A DNA stretch of 64,000 nt from Achatina immaculata (taxonomy: Eukaryota; Mollusca; Gastropoda; Stylommatophora; Achatinidae). Position numbers and translations under genes: made by a program. Shown in pieces: positions 32,946 through 44,372 of this stretch. Every line of letters begins with the position of its first letter. The first letter of the stretch is position 1. The stretch is taken from the NCBI GenBank assembly GCA_009760885.1, contig CM019713.1:6880266-6944265 (forward strand), in the 5' to 3' direction. The notes under the pieces are model-generated. The model was not told where the DNA came from, searched no databases, and saw nothing but the letters and a program-made list of their open reading frames with translations.

Positions 32946-34604
32946 AACTACGAGGACTAACAATGACAAGAAGCCTCAATCCAAGATGGAGGTCAGGACG
33001 GTGGTTACCTGAACTCGAAAGTTTGCAGACGAGGATTGTTGCTAAAGTCTAAATTAATCTGAAATGTGCAACTGTCAAGAAGGCATTTCTCCCGGCTTAA
33101 ACGGGGCTAGTGGTTCCTGAGATTCACCATGAGATATAACTCCTGTAGAGTAGCACATCAGGTGTGACTCTCCTTTGAAATATATAATGAATTATGGAAT
33201 AATTATTCTTGCTACGGTTCACAAACAGAATTAGCCAAGTACAATGTTGTGTATTTTATCGATGAGATTTTTGCTTCACTGATCTTGATTCATCAATCTT
33301 CATCGAGCGTTTCCATTCAGTAGACTCCCTAATCTAATGCTGACGGTCAGAATTTTGCTAGATTGTGTGATGTCAGTGAGAAGTCCTGTATGTAACGAAA
33401 GGAACCTGGAAGAATGCTCTGAAACAGCGATTAATCATTCCAGAAACAGATTGATCGATAGCGCACGAGGAGTCTATCGTTAGTAGCTTGGGATATCGCA
33501 GTCAAAGGTCATTCCATTCCTCTCCCTTCTGGCATCATTCATCTTTCTGTTACACTGGCTATTTTCCTCACTCTCTCTATGTATACGTGTAAAACTGGAT
33601 CACACACGTCTGTCTGTCTGAATTGATGTGGAAAGTTTATCAAAGTGAAAGCTGGACTACGAAGGACTATGTCAAGACACGCCTAGGTGCTCAGTTTGTA
33701 GCAATATGGGAGATAATTTGTTTTTTTTCTCCACAGAAAGGGCATTTCTCGCATTGTGAGTCTTTATTGTGAACGTCCAGGTAAGGGTTGAGATCCTTCC
33801 AGAAGGTCACGTGGTTTGTAAATCTCGTGCCTGGGGGGGGGGGGGGTGTGGGGGGATAGTGGGGGGAACTGAGTTAGTCTTCATTTGGTTGTGTACCTGA
33901 GTGGATAGTTTTCGTGATGTTCCTGTAGAGAAAATGGACGTTTATATCTGTTCTGGAGTTTTGCAAGTTATGAGTGGACTAGCCATGTGGCAGGGCAAAC
34001 ATGCCGGCGGTCAGATTATTGTTACCACCAACTACATTTTCATCCATTTCATCAATAAATCCTCATGTCAAGTGTTACGCAGGGCTGGCTTCACTTCCGA
34101 ATCAGTGTGTTGCTAACCTTAGGTTTGAAAGAGCCTGGAAGTGAAGAATGGCTGGAGACAATGATTAACTAATTCAGAAACGTGAAGCTAATGGCTGGAG
34201 TCAGTGAATAGCACCTGTATCTGGCATTATGTGAATTTAAAATATTCCAAGTTCTAACTGCAACTGTATATTGTGTAGTTAGTTTTAATTATGTCGTCTT
34301 TATATGATTTTTTATTGCGGTTGAGATGTTGCAATCGTATAGCCAGTCTGGAAATTCCGTTTCATCAAGTTCACCTGTGTCATCTGAGGTGTTACAACCC
34401 TATATTCGTCGTACAAGACATCAAGTTCATCATCATCATGTGTTCTACGCATTAAATAATATTTGTTCCTCATACAGATTTATTCAGTGATGTTAGTGTG
34501 CGTTCCTGGAACGTGTCACCTGGGTTGTTGCTCTCGCCATTGTTCCTGCAAGTGTGTAATCACGAGATACCTGAGACAACGAGTTAGTGAGTAGCAATCA
34601 TTTG
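32946..34604. other. No gene recognised
   Basis: No domain or RNA gene seen. A G-rich run lies at about 33834-33870. A phrase GGGATATCGCAGTC near 33490 recurs loosely near 38688. Confidence 0.45.
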
Positions 34605-34770
34605 CATGTCCCTTGGGGAACTTTGCCCCCCTAACAGCTCTCCTGTATGCCTCTCGTTGTGAGCAAGATGCCCTGCTGCTGATGCATCCATTTGCAGATC
34701 ATCAACGATGTCTTGCAGCCATCTTCGCCTTGGTCTTCCCTTCTATCTTTTTCCCATTATGTACCCTTCC
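34605..34770 (-). mobile_element. LINE C, copy 1, 3' part (split by A2)
   Basis: Minus-strand 3' end of LINE family C, matching 38882-39080 and 41160-41340. It is interrupted by LINE A2 at the AAGACGGTCTTC site and resumes at 37385. Confidence 0.85.
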
Positions 34771-34984
34771 AAGACGGTCTTCCCCCCGTGTGGTACCCGG
34801 GATCTGCAAAGAATAGGACCACTGTACCCTACCATGCATGATCGTAAAAGGCGACTAAGAAGGGTTCAGCATAGGGCCAGCAACCCTATCTGGTAAAAAA
34901 AACTATCAGACTGCTACAGTAACGGAAGCAAGTGAAAAAGCAAATGCAGGTGGAAGGAGAAATGCGTATCAGGAAACTGAGCCC

Positions 34985-35384
34985 ATGAAGGTTGTGGATG
35001 AAAGCCAGCCACTGGAAGTCCCCAGCCCGACTGCAGACCTCCTGGAACCGAAACATAAGATGCAAATAGGCAGCTGGAATGTAAGAACACTAAACCAGAC
35101 TGGAAAACTAGCACAAACCATCAAGGAAATGCACAGATACAAACTAGACATACTAGGAATACAAGAAGCAAGATGGACAGGACAAGGCAGAAGGAAATTA
35201 ACAACACAGCACACAGAAGATACAATAATATGGTCAAGTAAAGAAGATCTTCATGAAGGAGGAGTAGCATTGATTATAACAAAAGAAGCATCAAGAGCAT
35301 TGCTGAAATGGACCCCAATAAATGAGAGATTATTATATGCACGGTTCAACTCAAGATTCACGAAGCTGTCTATTATAGTTTGTT
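34985..35384 (+). pseudogene. LINE A2 endonuclease, first part
   Basis: Same start and motifs as in A1 (SWNVRTL, QEARW, GGVALI, CYAP). The frame is cut by the A3 insertion at 35385-35395, inside the IVCYAPT motif. The open frame runs on to 35410 only by chance. Confidence 0.85.
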
Positions 35385-35395
35385 ATGCACCAACA

Positions 35396-35695
35396 CAGAA
35401 ATGCAGATGAAACCACTGACAACAATTATTGAGGAAAGACGCTGGCGATGGTTGGGACATGTGCTCCGAATGACTGACAACTCACTACCAAAAATAGCAC
35501 TAAGATGGACACCACAGGGGAGCAGAAGTAAGGGTAGACCAAAAGAGACATGGAGAAGAACAACAGAAAGGATGTTGAGCAATAGAGGGCTCACCTGGGC
35601 AAGAGCAGAAAAAAAGGCGAAAGACAGGCATTTGTGGAAAACCCTTGCGGAAGCCCCATGTGCCCTGGGCACTTAAGGTTCAGAGAGAGAGAGAG
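35396..35695 (+). mobile_element. RTE-like LINE, copy A3, nested and 5'-truncated
   Basis: A 300-bp copy of the last part of family A (A1 about 4345-4642) inserted into A2. It has an 11-bp TSD, ATGCACCAACA, at 35385-35395 and 35696-35706. It encodes the RWLGHVLRM and GRPKETWRR tail (35380-35676) and ends in (GA)n. Confidence 0.93.
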
Positions 35696-35705
35696 ATGCA
35701 CCAAC

Positions 35706-36255
35706 AGAAGCAGCTGAAGAGGAATTAAAAGAAGATTTTTACAACAGCCTCCAAGCAACAGTAGAAACAATACCCAAGCATGATATGCTACTCATCTTGG
35801 GCGACTTCAATGCAAAAGTAGGTGAAGGAAATGAAGATAGAAGAAGAATCATGGGAAGAGAAGGAATCGGAGAAATAAATGAAAATGGAGAAAGACTGTG
35901 CAGTTTCTGTGAGGAAAACATGATGACCATCGGAGGGACAATTTTCCAACACAAAAACATCCATAAGGTGACTTGGAGGTCACCAGATAAAACCACAGAA
36001 AACCAAATCGATCACATACTAATAAACAACAAGTGGAAACGGTCACTACAAGATGTGCGAGCAAGCAAAGGAGCAGATGTAGGAAGTGATCACAACCTTC
36101 TGGTAGCAAAAATAAAACTAAAATTAAGGAAAGCCAAAATCGGAGAACACAGAAAGATACATTTTGATACAAGAAAACTGATAGACCAGCAAACAAGAAA
36201 TGAATTCTCAATAATACTTAAGAACCGCTTCAGTGTCCTACAAGACGAAGCATAA
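35706..36255 (+). pseudogene. LINE A2 endonuclease, second part
   Basis: Continues the endonuclease after the A3 insertion, with LGDFNAKVG near 35800, QIDHILIN near 36010 and the final SDHNLL motif near 36085. In A1 that last motif is out of frame. It ends at TAA 36253-36255, where A1 has a sense codon, and the next piece begins in the same frame. Confidence 0.85.
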
Positions 36256-37359
36256 ATGTCTATATTAGAGTTCAATAAAACAATACAGGAAACAGCAAAA
36301 GAGGTGCTGGGATATCGGAAAAGGAGAAAAGAGGAATGGATAAGCGAGACCACATGGGAAAAGATAGAACAAAGAAAAGAAATCAAGAAAAAATTACTGA
36401 ACACCAAATCACAACGGCTTAAAGAACGAGTTTTAAGTAATTATGCACAAAAAGACAAAGAAGTGAAGGAATCATGCCGTCAAGATAAACGTCAATATTA
36501 TGACAACTTAGCAGAAACAGCAGAGAAAGCAGCATATACAAATGACGTGAAAACCATATATAAAATCACAAAGCAGATGACAGGTAACTTCAACACAAGA
36601 TGTGAAAGTGCAGTAAGAACACAAAATGGACAACTGGTCAGTGGAGAAAGAGAAAAAATTGAAAGATGGAGGGAACACTTTAACACCCTACTAAACAGAA
36701 CACAAGCAGCACAAGCAATAGACATACCTGAAGCAAAAACGGAACTAAACATCAATACAGGACCAATAACAATAAATGAAGTAAAGGAGACGATAAAGAT
36801 GCTAAAATCAGACAGGGCACCAGGTGAAGATGAAGTGACTGCTGAGATGTTGAAAGCAGAAGAAACAGAAACACCAAAACAACTTTGCCGGATATTACAA
36901 CAAATTTGGGATTTAGAAAAAGCCCCAGAGGAGTGGAAAACTGGTCTTATAGTAAAATTACCAAAGAAGGGTGACCTCAGAGATTGCAGGAACTGGAGAG
37001 TCATTACCCTACTGCCACTCACCAGTAAAGTATTTTGCAGAATAATCATCAACAGAATTGTACCAACACTTGAGGAAAAACTTCGGAAAGAGCAGGCAGG
37101 ATTTAGGAAAGGAAGATCATGCATAGACCACATATTTGTACTTAGACAAATATTAGAACAGGCAAATGAGTGGCATAGCACAACATATGCATTATTCATA
37201 GATTTTGAGAAAGCCTTTGACAGTGTCAACAGAGATGCACTGTGGAAAATCCTAAGATGGTTGGGACATGTGCTCCGAATGACTGACAACTCACTACCAA
37301 AAATAGCACTAAGATGGACACCACAGGGGAGCAGAAGTAAGGGTGCCCTGGGCACTTAA
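36256..37359 (+). pseudogene. LINE A2 reverse transcriptase, internally deleted
   Basis: A 367-codon frame with the linker, RAPGEDEVTAEML, the LPKKGD and FIDFEKAFDSVNR motifs. It then jumps directly to the C-terminal RWLGHVLRM region. The palm segment with QGCVLSP and FADD is deleted, so no polymerase activity is possible. Confidence 0.88.
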
Positions 37360-37384
37360 GGTTCAGAGAGAGAAGACGGTCTTC

Positions 37385-37545
37385 GCTAAATTATCATGAC
37401 GTTTAATGTGTCCATAATACTTAGGATTTCTCTTTACTAGCCAATCTTCTTCAATATTAAATTCTTGTTGTATGGATATATTTGTTCTTTTTTTTTTGTT
37501 GGTCCCCATGATATTTGAAGAACTCTTCTGTACTGAGTATAATAA
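37385..37545 (-). mobile_element. LINE C, copy 1, upstream part
   Basis: Continuation of the LINE C fragment on the far side of A2. It shows the same TTATCATGACGTTTAATG phrase as copies at 39090, 41355 and 52060. It is lightly diverged and frameshifted. Confidence 0.8.
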
Positions 37546-37596
37546 GTAAATAATTCAGTGCCTTCCATGAAGAACTAATCTTTACTAATGCTATCC

Positions 37597-37757
37597 AAGG
37601 TAGCTTATTTGTAAGGTAGCTTATTTGTAAGGTACGCTTATTTGTAAGGTAGCTTATTTGTAAGGTAGCTTATTTGTAAGGTAGCTTATTTGTAAGGTAG
37701 CTTATTTGTAAGGTACGCTTATTTGTAAGGTAGCTTATTTGTAAGGTACGCTTATTT
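37597..37757 (+). repeat. 16-bp tandem repeat, about 10 copies
   Basis: Units built on AAGGTAGCTTATTTGT. Three carry a one-base longer TACGCTT variant at regular intervals. Confidence 0.95.
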
Positions 37758-37989
37758 GCACACGCATATAACTGGTGTTGTTCTGTCGGCTCTAGTTCTA
37801 ACATAAACAATTCTCCAACGGTTAGACTGAGACCAGACTAAGCAGCATTCCGACATAACCAGAGGACAAGACAAACAGAGGCAGAGCCTGAGTGACAAGG
37901 AGCCCCAACACAAGCTTCGATGGGGTCTCAAGAAGACAGAGGGACAGGGCGGTGTATGACAGACGCGGCAGTTACTGGACAAGTCTGAT

Positions 37990-38290
37990 GGCTACCGTTC
38001 ATGAACGATTTTGAAAGTAAGCAACTGTCTTCAAAGTACCATACCGCGTGGAGTAGGCGATCATTTTTCTCCACAATTCCCTGAATTTTTCGCTGATTAT
38101 GAGATCCACCGGTGACTTTCTTCCTAGCCACGCTGACACCCCATCCAGTAACTTCTCTCTCTGTCTTCCTCTGTCTCTTCTTCCCTCAGTTTTTTCAAAG
38201 TAACTATCACGTAGACATTTTCTTCCCAGATTTGAGAGTGGATATACCTGATCATGCGATACATCGTGAAGTGTTATTATCAATAGAATA
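37990..38290 (-). pseudogene. LINE F-like C-terminal fragment
   Basis: The minus-strand frame reads EGRRDRGRQREKLLDGVSAWL, then FRELWRKMIAYSTRYGT. This is the typical LINE tail also seen in LINE F near 63170-63240 (EGRRSRGRPREMILDSL). Only about 80 codons survive. Confidence 0.6.
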
Positions 38291-38881
38291 ACACTACATG
38301 TACGAGTTCTTCCTTTGATAAGCTTAATGAGATTTTTGAAGTGAATTATGCTCTCTTCGGTTCACTTGGCATTATTAAGTAAGAACATCGCTGCTTGTTT
38401 GATTTCAGACACACTCGCTCACACTCACGTCGGCCACACACACGTACACACACACATACACAATTTATCATCCTTAATTCATCCACTAATTCATCACACA
38501 ATTACCATCATTAAAATTCACTTATCTCTCTTGGAAGGTCAGACTCTGATTGGAATGAATAATGGCATGTGAGTTCTCTGCAAAAGTTCTGTGTTAAACT
38601 CAAGAACTTGGGGGTATCTCTGACATTGCGACTGATGACTTCAGAAGAACTGTCGCTGACACACGAGGACGTATATCCTTGCAGTCTGGGATATCGCTGC
38701 CAGGTCATTCCTGTCCCTATCAGCAACATCCTTGCTGTGATATGTGGAACGAAGGCAAAACAATTTTTTTATCGGAAAAAACTTTTCTCACAGTCAAGTG
38801 GAAAGCACTTGCTACATAAGATGACTTTAAAAAAAAATCCAAATCATGCACTTTCTTTCCTTGGTAATCTTCCTTGCAAGA
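38291..38881. other. No gene recognised
   Basis: A short CA-rich stretch lies near 38415-38460. No coding signal. Confidence 0.4.
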
Positions 38882-39545
38882 AATTCATTCATTCGTTCAT
38901 TTGCATGTCCCTTGCGGAACTTTGCCTCCCAGCAGCACTCCTGTAGGCCTCTCGGTTGTGAGCAAGATGACCTGCTGCTGATGCATCCATTTGCAGATCA
39001 TCAACGATGTCTTGCAGCCATCTTCACCTTGGTCTTCCCTTCTTTCTTTTTCCCATTATGTACCCTTCCAAAACTGTTTTCTCTAGATTATCATGACGTT
39101 TAATGTGTCCAAAATATTTAAGTTTTCTCTCTGTAATCCTCTTTACTAGCCAGTCTTCTTCAATATTAAGTTCTTTTAGTATGGATATATTTGTTCTTTT
39201 GTGTGTCCATGATAGATGAAGAACTCTTCTGTAGCATTTACATTCAAAGGCATTTATGTGCTTCTCAGCTATTTTGTTAAGTGTCCAGGTCTCACAGGCA
39301 TATGTTGTGATGGGAAAGATGCATGTCCTTAAAAGTCTTATTTTTGTAGTTCTGTCTGTTTCTCTCCACAGATTCTTTAGCTGTTTTACTTTCTGAAGAG
39401 CGATAGATGTCCTCCTTTTAATTTCCCTCATTGTATCTCCATTATTAGTTAGCAGTGATCCAAGATATTCAAAACTCTCCGCTTCTTCCAGTTTTTCCTC
39501 ATTGGTACATATATCAGCAAGAAATAAGGGCACAAAATGACTTTT
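38882..39545 (-). mobile_element. LINE C, copy 2, 5'-truncated
   Basis: The minus strand carries a 169-codon frame (39533-39024) with FEYLGSLLTNNGDT, TYACETWTLNK, the KLKYFGHIKRHDNLEKT motif and GYIMGKRKKGRPR. This is the post-palm part of a non-LTR reverse transcriptase. The 3' tail is an impure (GAAT)n at about 38882-38900. Confidence 0.85.
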
Positions 39546-39559
39546 TAAAAGCTAAGATT

Positions 39560-39785
39560 TTAATTCTTCATGTATTTTTCGTGTTTTTAATCTGTTGTGG
39601 TGTTTGTGTATGTGGTCCTTGACAAAAGTGTGTTGTGAAATATTAGATTATTTTATGTTCTTCATTTCACGTGCCTCATCTTACTTTCTGCCGTTCTTAT
39701 TTCTGCTGATTTTTCTCACTCCTTTCATCTCTTTATAAAACTGAACCTGGCACCTCTGTGTACTTTATTACTGGAACCAGTGGCT
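39560..39785 (+). mobile_element. Repeat H, copy 2
   Basis: Matches H1 (4973-5238) through CGTGTTTTTAATCTGTTGTG, a GTATGTGGTCCTTGA phrase, TTTATGTTCTTCATTT and TTTATAAAACTGAACC. Confidence 0.65.
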
Positions 39786-40034
39786 GTTTATAAAAAATAA
39801 ACAAATAAACGTGATGCTGTCAGACAATATTGATAGTTTGTGTTTGATTTGATCAAGCCATTTTGCTGAAACTTGTGTCTACTTTGCATTGCCAGATTTT
39901 CTTACTCTATCAGGTTTCTGGTGTTTGAATATTTAATGTTTCCGGTGATTTCATTGTCTTCAAGGCAGTTTTGTGAAAATGTGTGTCTTATATGATGATG
40001 GCTTTCAAATGATAAATTCTTACGTATCTCGGAC

Positions 40035-40660
40035 ATGTCGGCAGGCTGGAAACGTATGATTTGCTGTCGTTTTAGAAGTCTGAAAATGTCTCTGGTATAT
40101 CTCTCCTTTCAGCAGGAGGCTGGAGTCGTATGGTTTGTTTATTTCATTCCACCGGAAATGTATGATTTGTCTCTCATTTCGGGGAGCTGGAAACGTGTAA
40201 TTTGTCTCTCTTTTCAACTGGATAGAAACGTATGATTTGCTTCTCATTTCAACGTGTTGGAAACGTATGATTTGCTTCTCATTTCGACGTGTTGGAAACG
40301 TATGATTTGTTTCTCATTTCGACGTGCTGGAAACGTATGCATTGTTTCTCATTTCGACAGACTGAAACGTGTGATTTGTGTCTCATTTAGACAGACTCTG
40401 CATGTATGATTTGTCTCTTGTTTCTGGAAACGTATGATTTGTCTCTCAGTTCGGCTGGCTAGAAATGTACGATTTATTCTCATTTTGGCAAGCTGGAAAC
40501 ATATGATTTGTTTGTCATTTTAACGAGCTGGAAACATGTGATTTGTGTCTCATTTTTACTGGCCGGAAACCTGTCATTTGTGTCTCATTTTCATGAGCTG
40601 GAACCGTGTGATTTGTGTCTCATTTTAACGAGCTGGAAACGTGTGGTTTGTTTCTTACTT
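40035..40660 (+). repeat. Degenerate 35-bp tandem repeat, about 17 copies
   Basis: Units contain GGAAACGTATGATTTG followed by a CTCATTT phrase. Regular near 40190-40360, decaying at both ends. Confidence 0.9.
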
Positions 40661-40849
40661 TGAACAAACAGCTAGCAACGTTGACACGTTACAGACGGGT
40701 CTTCTGGGTATATTTCTCTGATGATCTGAGGAGCTGTACAGTTGTTTTGCTCTCTACAGCAGAGTTTCCTGCCTTTAGTTTGGCGTTCTGGGAGAATATT
40801 TTGTCCTGCTGCGACAGGGCACCATCATCATGTACAAATACACATTACT

Positions 40850-41099
40850 ACAGAAAATCACATACACATACAATTTAGAACAATACACACTAGATCTCTC
40901 TCTCTCACACACACACACACAGAGGCACACACACTCATACACGTTAGGTCAGAAATATAAAAAAGAACAATCACACACGCCTAAGAATCGGTCATACTAG
41001 CCCACACACACATTAATTAGAACACACACACACACGCACACACACATCTACAGTGCTTTCCTATTTTTATATAAAACTCAACAACAGACTTGCAATCAT

Positions 41100-41144
<45 letters not shown>

Positions 41145-41145
41145 A
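40850..41145. repeat. CA-rich, (AT)n and (TG)n microsatellites
   Basis: Broken CA runs at 40850-41050, (AT)n at about 41099-41120 and (GT)n at 41121-41142, ending at the tail of LINE C copy 3. Confidence 0.9.
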
Positions 41146-42245
41146 CATTCATTCATTCATTTGCATGGAGTCCCTTGCAGAACTTTGCCTCCCTAACAGA
41201 ACTCCTGTAGGCCTTTCAGTTGTGAGCAAGATGGCCTGCTGTTGATGCATCCATTTGCAGATCATCAATGATGTCTTGCAGCCACCTTCGCTATGGTCTT
41301 CCTCTCTTTCTTTTTCCCATTATGTACCCTTCCAAGACGGTCTTCTCTAGATTATCATGACGTTTAATGTGTCCAAAATATTTAAGTTTTCTCTCTGTAA
41401 TCCTCTTTACTAGCCAACCTTCTTCAATATTAAGTTCTTGTAGTATGGATATATTTGTTCTTTTTGTGTCCATGATATTTGAAGAACCCTTCTGTAGCAT
41501 TTACATTCAAAGGCATTTATGTGTTTCTCAGCTGTTTTGTTAAGTGTCCAGGTCTCACAGGCATAAGTTGCGATGGGAAAGATGCATGCTCTTAAAAATC
41601 TTATTTTTGTAGTTCTGTCTGTTCCACTTCACAGATTATTTAATTGTTTTACTTTCTGAAGAGCAATAGATGTCCCGCTTTTAATTTCCCTCTTTGTATC
41701 TCCATTATTAGTTAGTAGTGATCCAAGATATTCAAAACTCTTCACTTCTTCCAGTTTTTCCTCATCGATACATATTTCAGCTGCCTTTTTTTGTTTTGTC
41801 AGTTGTCATCAATTTAGTTTTCTTCACATTAAGATAGAGGTTTTGCTCTTCATTGTTCTTACGGACTGACATAATGAATTTTTCCATTCCTTGTTGTGTT
41901 ATGGACTGTAATACTGTGTCATCAGCATATCTAATCTCTGGTATTTCATTACCTCCAAATGTTATGACATCATAATATTCTTTGTCTACATCTTCTCTAA
42001 CATTCTTCATTATATTTTCAGTATACAAGTTAAATAAGTAAGGCGACAATATGCACCCCTGACTGGCCCCTTGTTTTATGTCAAACCAAGTTGTTGTTTC
42101 ACCATTTATTCTTACTGCTGCTTGTTGATCTAGATACAGCAGTGATGTTAATTGTATCAAATGTGTTGGAAATCCCATTTTTCCATTATTTCCCAAAGTT
42201 TCTGGTGTTGTACACAATCAAATGCCTTTGAGTAGTCTATAAAAG

Positions 42246-42284
<39 letters not shown>

Positions 42285-42630
42285 CATTAAACTCCCTGCA
42301 TTTCTCTATTATTAATCTTATATTGAATATATGATCTCTTGATCCTCTTCTTTGCCTGAAAGCAGCTTGGACCATTTTGACTTCTTCTTCTATTTTCTTA
42401 TGAAGTCTACCCATTATGATTTTTAACAAAATTTTACTGGCGTGACTAATCAGGAAAACAGTTCTGTAATTTGTGCATAATTTCAGGTTCCTCTTTTTTG
42501 GCAGTGATATGAATACAGTTCTTTTCCATTCTTTTGGCCAAATACCTGAATGCCATATCTATTTACATAGTGCATGATAGATTGTTGCACATTCCTTTCC
42601 TCCTGCTTTAATAAGTTCAGCTGTTATACA
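41146..42630 (-). mobile_element. LINE C, copy 3, longest copy
   Basis: A minus-strand non-LTR reverse transcriptase of RTE-like character. From 42625 downward it has WPKEWKRTVFISLPKK, MGRLHKKIEEE, FIDYSKAFDCVQ, IKQGASQGCILSP, EIRYADDTVL, then the YLGSLLTNNGD region and the KLKYFGHIKRHDNLEKT tail, with a (GAAT)n tail at 41146-41162. All palm motifs can be seen, but the frame is broken several times. An (AT)n run sits inside the palm at 42246-42283. No endonuclease part is present, so it is 5' truncated. Confidence 0.88.
42246..42283. repeat. (AT)n run inside LINE C palm
   Basis: The microsatellite inserts an Ile-Tyr repeat just before the FIDYSKAFD motif. Confidence 0.95.
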
Positions 42631-42984
42631 TACATATTATTATTAAGCTAAATTTGTCTACTCTTTCTTAAATTTGGCTACGAGTTTCTTACGCCTCCCT
42701 GGCACACTATTTGCTATGACAACCAGTACTCTGAATAAATTGAATTGTGTATGCAAAATGAAGATAAATGGTAGATTTTCTGTTCGTAAATATTTGTGAG
42801 ATTTGTTATATGAAATTAATGTTATAAAATTATATAAAAATTATTTCCCGTAGCTTTTGAAAAAGTAGAAAATTCACCGTGTCAGTGGTCCATCCTAGAT
42901 ATACACCATACACCGCAGTTATAAATACTAAATTATGTTGTGTTTTTTTTTCCTTCTTCCTATAAATGGCGGTCGTTTTTAAAA
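42631..42984. other. No gene recognised
   Basis: AT-rich, no supported feature. Confidence 0.4.
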
Positions 42985-43470
42985 CGCTCTCGCCGGTATG
43001 CAGAAATCAGCGGAATTCCGCTTGATCTGTTACATATCATGTACCGGGAGTTGGGCATAAGGCTAACAACCTTATCCTGGGACCTATCTAGAGGCAACTC
43101 CAGATGGGAAGAAAAGATATCGTTATGGAAACTCGCAGAGAAACCAAGATGACTGAACAACAACCAGTCTCATGGGTGATCAGGAAAAGGAGATGGACAT
43201 ATGTTGGTCACTTGATGAGAAGAAATGATCAGAGAATCCCAAAACAAGCTATCAAGTGGAACACAACAGGCCGAAGAAAAAGAGGCAGACCGCGTGAAAC
43301 TCTGAGGAGGACATTATTAAGAGAGGCCAAGTTAACAGTCATAAAATCCTTTGATGAGGTTGAAAGACTCGCCGAAGACAGGAAAAATTGGCGAACTACT
43401 TTGCGAGCCCTATGTGACGTTTAACGGCACGGGAAGGATATAAGATATATAAGATATAAATGTTCCTCTA
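42985..43470 (+). mobile_element. LINE D, copy 1, 5' leader joined to 3' end
   Basis: The right part (43104-43424) encodes KRRWTYVGHLMRRNDQRIPKQ, GRRKRGRPRETLRR and FDEVERLAEDRKNWRTTLRAL, then a 3' end with ATATAAGATATATAAG. The left part near 43025-43095 (GGGCATAAGGCTAACAACCT) resembles the leader of family A (GGGCCAGCAACCCTATC). Everything between seems to be missing, so I infer an internally deleted element with both ends kept. Confidence 0.6.
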
Positions 43471-44362
43471 CACAGATAAATAACAGAAATTCCATGAATT
43501 AAAAAAAAATCTTACAACTGTGGTAAGGTAATATGATTTAAAATTATTCAGAACTATTGTATAAGTCCTGATTGTTTTTGAACTCTTAGGAGATCAACCT
43601 AGTTGTGTTTTAACTGGAAATATGAAATGATGAAAAACAACATTAGCAACAGATTTGGACAGAAAGTAACGTTTATTGCGTTAAAATATTGTAATACATG
43701 AATATGTCTACCGATGTACCGATCATTCTATTTTCTCTTCATTCTTCGGTGTTCTTCATCTTATGCTTCTTTTTAGATGAAAACTTGCTTGATTATTTAT
43801 TGACAGACAGGCACAGATTCTTATTATTATTTCCCTTGGAGAAGCGTATACCATTCACTGTGTGTCTTTCTCATGTCACTGGCCATGCCCATAAAATAAG
43901 ACTTCCGTAACTATGACCAGTGCCACATTATTGTCCCACATAAACAGGGCTAACTGTCCGCACCATCCCCCCTCATATGTCAGTTCTGTCCCTCTGTGAG
44001 ACTCTTGGACGCATCTTCCCCCCATAGACAAAGCTAATTGTCTGCATCATCTCCCTTCAGATGTCAGTTCTGTCCCTCTGTGAGACTCCGGGCGTGTATT
44101 CACGTAGACGTGTGAGCAGAACCTTGTGTCCAGCTGCTATACAGGGGAAACTCTGGGTTTTAATTAGAGATTTCCTCCACTATCGAGCCTTCATAGAAGA
44201 AGTGTGTTTGACAATTGTTATGATGTATTACTATGTCCTGTCACACGAAGAATGTAGTGACCAACTATATATTGCGGGCATACTATGCTTAAGCATAAGG
44301 ACAAATGTATTGTTTGCGAGTATCTCTTATAATAGGGATGATCAGACAAACTCCACACGCCT
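43471..44362. other. No gene recognised; about 84-bp tandem duplication
   Basis: A segment ending in GTCAGTTCTGTCCCTCTGTG occurs twice, at about 43948-44008 and 44031-44089. The rest has no supported feature. Confidence 0.55.
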
Positions 44363-44372
44363 GAGCATGAAT

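Larger units (their letters stand above)
34783..37372 (+). mobile_element. RTE-like LINE, copy A2, inserted in LINE C
   Basis: Flanked by a 12-bp TSD, AAGACGGTCTTC (34771-34782 and 37373-37384). It has the same 5' leader and (GA)n-type end as A1. It holds a nested, 5'-truncated copy of its own family (A3, 35396-35695). Relative to A1 it has two internal deletions. One of about 780 bp joins AGATGG (A1 3612) to TTGGGACATG (A1 4400) at a short microhomology. The other, of about 125 bp, lies near 37344. An in-frame TAA lies at 36253-36255. It is very similar to A1, so the family moved fairly recently. Confidence 0.92.
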
